Assembly: GCA_022704925.1 (NCBI GenBank)
Contig: JAKJFK010000118.1
Location: 1-5,551, forward strand
Direction of reading: 5' to 3'
DNA length: 5,551 nt
From: a candidate division TA06 bacterium
GTDB taxonomy: Bacteria; Ratteibacteria; UBA8468; MWAK01
Shown here: positions 4,315 to 5,551 of the stretch, piece by piece
Layout: every line of letters starts with the position of its first letter
Numbering within the stretch: the stretch's first letter is position 1
Notes under the pieces: model-generated
Databases searched by the model: none
The model's input: only the letters and a program-made list of their open reading frames with translations
What the model was told of the DNA's origin: nothing
Made by a program: the position numbers and the translations under genes

Positions 4315-5551
4315 ACCGGCGGACGCCGGTAGCCGCGAACCTCGGTAACAACGGCGCTCCGCCCCCCATTGACTTCCAGGATCTCCAGCCGGACCTTCCT
4401 GGCCGGCCGAGGGGAGAAATCGTGGCGCCGCAGGTATTCGGCATTGCCCTTCACCTCGACCACCCGCTTCCAACGGCTGCCTTCCAGAATGCTGACCCGG
4501 TAGCGGGATGGTATTCCGGCCGGCACGAAAAAAGGCGGGCACTGCTTATACTCCAGGTCCAGGGCCGCTTCGAAGAAAAACTGGAGATGCCCGATCAAAA
4601 CCGGCCTGGCCAGCTCCCATTCCAGCCACTGGGGAAAACCGGCGGCCGGATCGGAAATCCAGAGGTTGGTCCATTTTTCCGGACGATTGACCCCGGAAAC
4701 GGTATTCCCGGGGCCAAATGGATAGATATCCGGCGCCAGCTGGAAATCAACCTGGAAAAACGGACAGGGCCTCCAGGCCGATCCCGGCCGTTCGACCGCG
4801 TAAAGGGCGGGAAGGGCGGCTGATGCCTTTTTCAGAAAGACCCCGGCGGCCGGTCCCAGCGAAAAACGGTAAAAACCCGGTTCCAATTCCCGGTTCAGCA
4901 CCACCGAAAGACAGCGGTCCCGGGGCGAGACCGAAAGATCCTTCACTTCGCAAACAAGCCCGCCGCCGGAACGATCCCAGAAATCGGAAAGGCGCTCCAG
5001 GCGGAATTCAAGACGGGCCGGAACCTTCGTCCGCAGGGGAAGCCTCAACCGGTCCACCCGGCCAGCCAGGGGCAACACCTGGCCGCGCGGCCGGTCAAGT
5101 TCCCATTCCCCCTCAGAAGTCGGCAGCCCCAGCGGCGCCTGGGAGGAGGCCCTTGCCCGGGCTCCCCGCAGCAGGTCGCCCTTCTCCTCGTTGACAACCC
5201 CGGGAATGAAGACGCCGTCCCTCAGGAGGACCTGCTGCAGTTCTTTGATCCGGGCCGGGTGGATCTCCCGGGGTTCGAGCCGGTACTTGCGGCAGAGCCA
5301 GGCGGCCGTCCCGGAGGCCTGGCCAAGCAGGCCGCAGGTCCCCATGACCCGGGTGCTGCTCAGGGCCACGTGGGTGACGCTGATGTTCCGGCCGGCCAGG
5401 AGCAGGTTACGGATATCCCTGGAATAAAGAGACCGGAAAGGTATCTGATAGGGCGAAACCTCGGCCTGGTCGCGGCGTTGATTTTCAACCACCCGGACTA
5501 TGGGCGGTTCCCGGCGGGCCAGGATTCCGCCCGGCGTGTGCTGATCAATCC
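4311..5551 (-). CDS. FAD-dependent oxidoreductase with C-terminal discoidin-like domain, C-terminal part (5' end beyond window)
   Basis: The frame is open to the window edge, so the start and the N-terminal dinucleotide-binding fold are missing; 412 residues are visible. Residues about 1-90 are the C-terminal part of a FAD_oxidored-type (PF12831) flavoprotein domain. They contain DQHTPGGIL, PYQIPFRSLYSRDIRNLLLA, the GRNISVTHVA motif (53-62), RVMGT (67-71) and GQASGTAA (76-83), which in this family pack on the FAD. A helical stretch with LLRDGVFIPGV leads to an all-beta region. Residues about 286-408 resemble a discoidin (F5/8 type C) carbohydrate-binding fold: GVNRPEKWTNLWISDP, PQWLEWELARPVLIGHLQF, YRVSILEGSRWKRVVEVKGN and a closing VVTEVRGY. 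The part between (about 125-285) looks like another beta-sandwich that I cannot name. Such enzymes are often encoded near polysaccharide-degradation genes and some are annotated xanthan lyase-like, but the reaction is unknown. Any signal peptide would lie outside the window. The flavoprotein call is secure; the tail fold is an inference from sequence pattern. Confidence 0.85.
   Translation of the reverse strand, partial: IDQHTPGGILARREPPIVRVVENQRRDQAEVSPYQIPFRSLYSRDIRNLLLAGRNISVTHVALSSTRVMGTCGLLGQASGTAAWLCRKYRLEPREIHPARIKELQQVLLRDGVFIPGVVNEEKGDLLRGARARASSQAPLGLPTSEGEWELDRPRGQVLPLAGRVDRLRLPLRTKVPARLEFRLERLSDFWDRSGGGLVCEVKDLSVSPRDRCLSVVLNRELEPGFYRFSLGPAAGVFLKKASAALPALYAVERPGSAWRPCPFFQVDFQLAPDIYPFGPGNTVSGVNRPEKWTNLWISDPAAGFPQWLEWELARPVLIGHLQFFFEAALDLEYKQCPPFFVPAGIPSRYRVSILEGSRWKRVVEVKGNAEYLRRHDFSPRPARKVRLEILEVNGGRSAVVTEVRGYRRPPV
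4315..4330 (-). repeat. Hairpin at the end of the oxidoreductase gene
   Basis: ACCGGC and GCCGGT form a perfect 6-bp GC-rich stem around a 4-nt loop, directly before the stop codon. Only three T residues follow on the minus strand, so it is at best a weak or imperfect terminator, or an RNA 3'-end stabiliser. It also abuts the -35 box of the next promoter. Confidence 0.3.

Noticed and set aside
4213-4542. Minus-strand frame of 109 codons spanning the end of the oxidoreductase and the start of the small membrane protein
   Set aside because: It crosses the promoter and both genes out of frame and has no coherent composition or ribosome site. It is a shadow frame.

Overview
All six genes found in this 5.55-kb window lie on the minus strand, so transcription runs from high to low coordinates. 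The DNA is GC-rich, with CCGG/GGCC tetranucleotides conspicuous throughout. Coding density is high, with 4-nt gene overlaps and clear GGAGG-type ribosome sites, which indicates a bacterial chromosome. I see no mobile element, CRISPR array, tRNA or rRNA. The gene set (class II photolyase, DUF486/DMT_6 protein, MiaB, K+ or Na+/H+ antiporter, FAD-dependent oxidoreductase with a discoidin-like tail) does not fix a phylum. The oxidoreductase type is common in planctomycete, lentisphaera and bacteroidete-like bacteria and in GC-rich uncultured lineages, so I leave the taxon open.

Layout, right to left in transcription order. (1) 5551-4311: C-terminal ~412 residues of a FAD-dependent oxidoreductase, cut by the window edge. 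(2) 4310-4238: short spacer with a near-consensus sigma-70 promoter (TTGACA, 17 nt, TATGAT) whose -35 box contains the stop codon of gene 1. (3) 4237-3875: small two-helix membrane protein of unknown function. (4) 3846-2437: class II CPD photolyase. (5) 2440-2117: DUF486/DMT_6 small membrane protein, overlapping the photolyase stop by ATGA. (6) 2116-1964: spacer with inverted repeats and a possible weak promoter. (7) 1963-485: NhaP/CvrA-type cation/proton antiporter with a C-terminal RCK_C (TrkA_C) domain. (8) 488-1: N-terminal 162 residues of the tRNA methylthiotransferase MiaB, overlapping the antiporter stop by GTGA and running off the window.

The promoter at about 4300 probably drives a three-gene unit: unknown membrane protein, photolyase, DUF486. 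The antiporter and miaB form a second, translationally coupled pair, either read through from the first unit or started from the 2006-2116 spacer. The individual functions are DNA photorepair, cation homeostasis and tRNA modification, all housekeeping or stress-related. I found no convincing undescribed system. The least explained items are the small membrane protein ahead of the photolyase and the two-part C-terminal region of the oxidoreductase.
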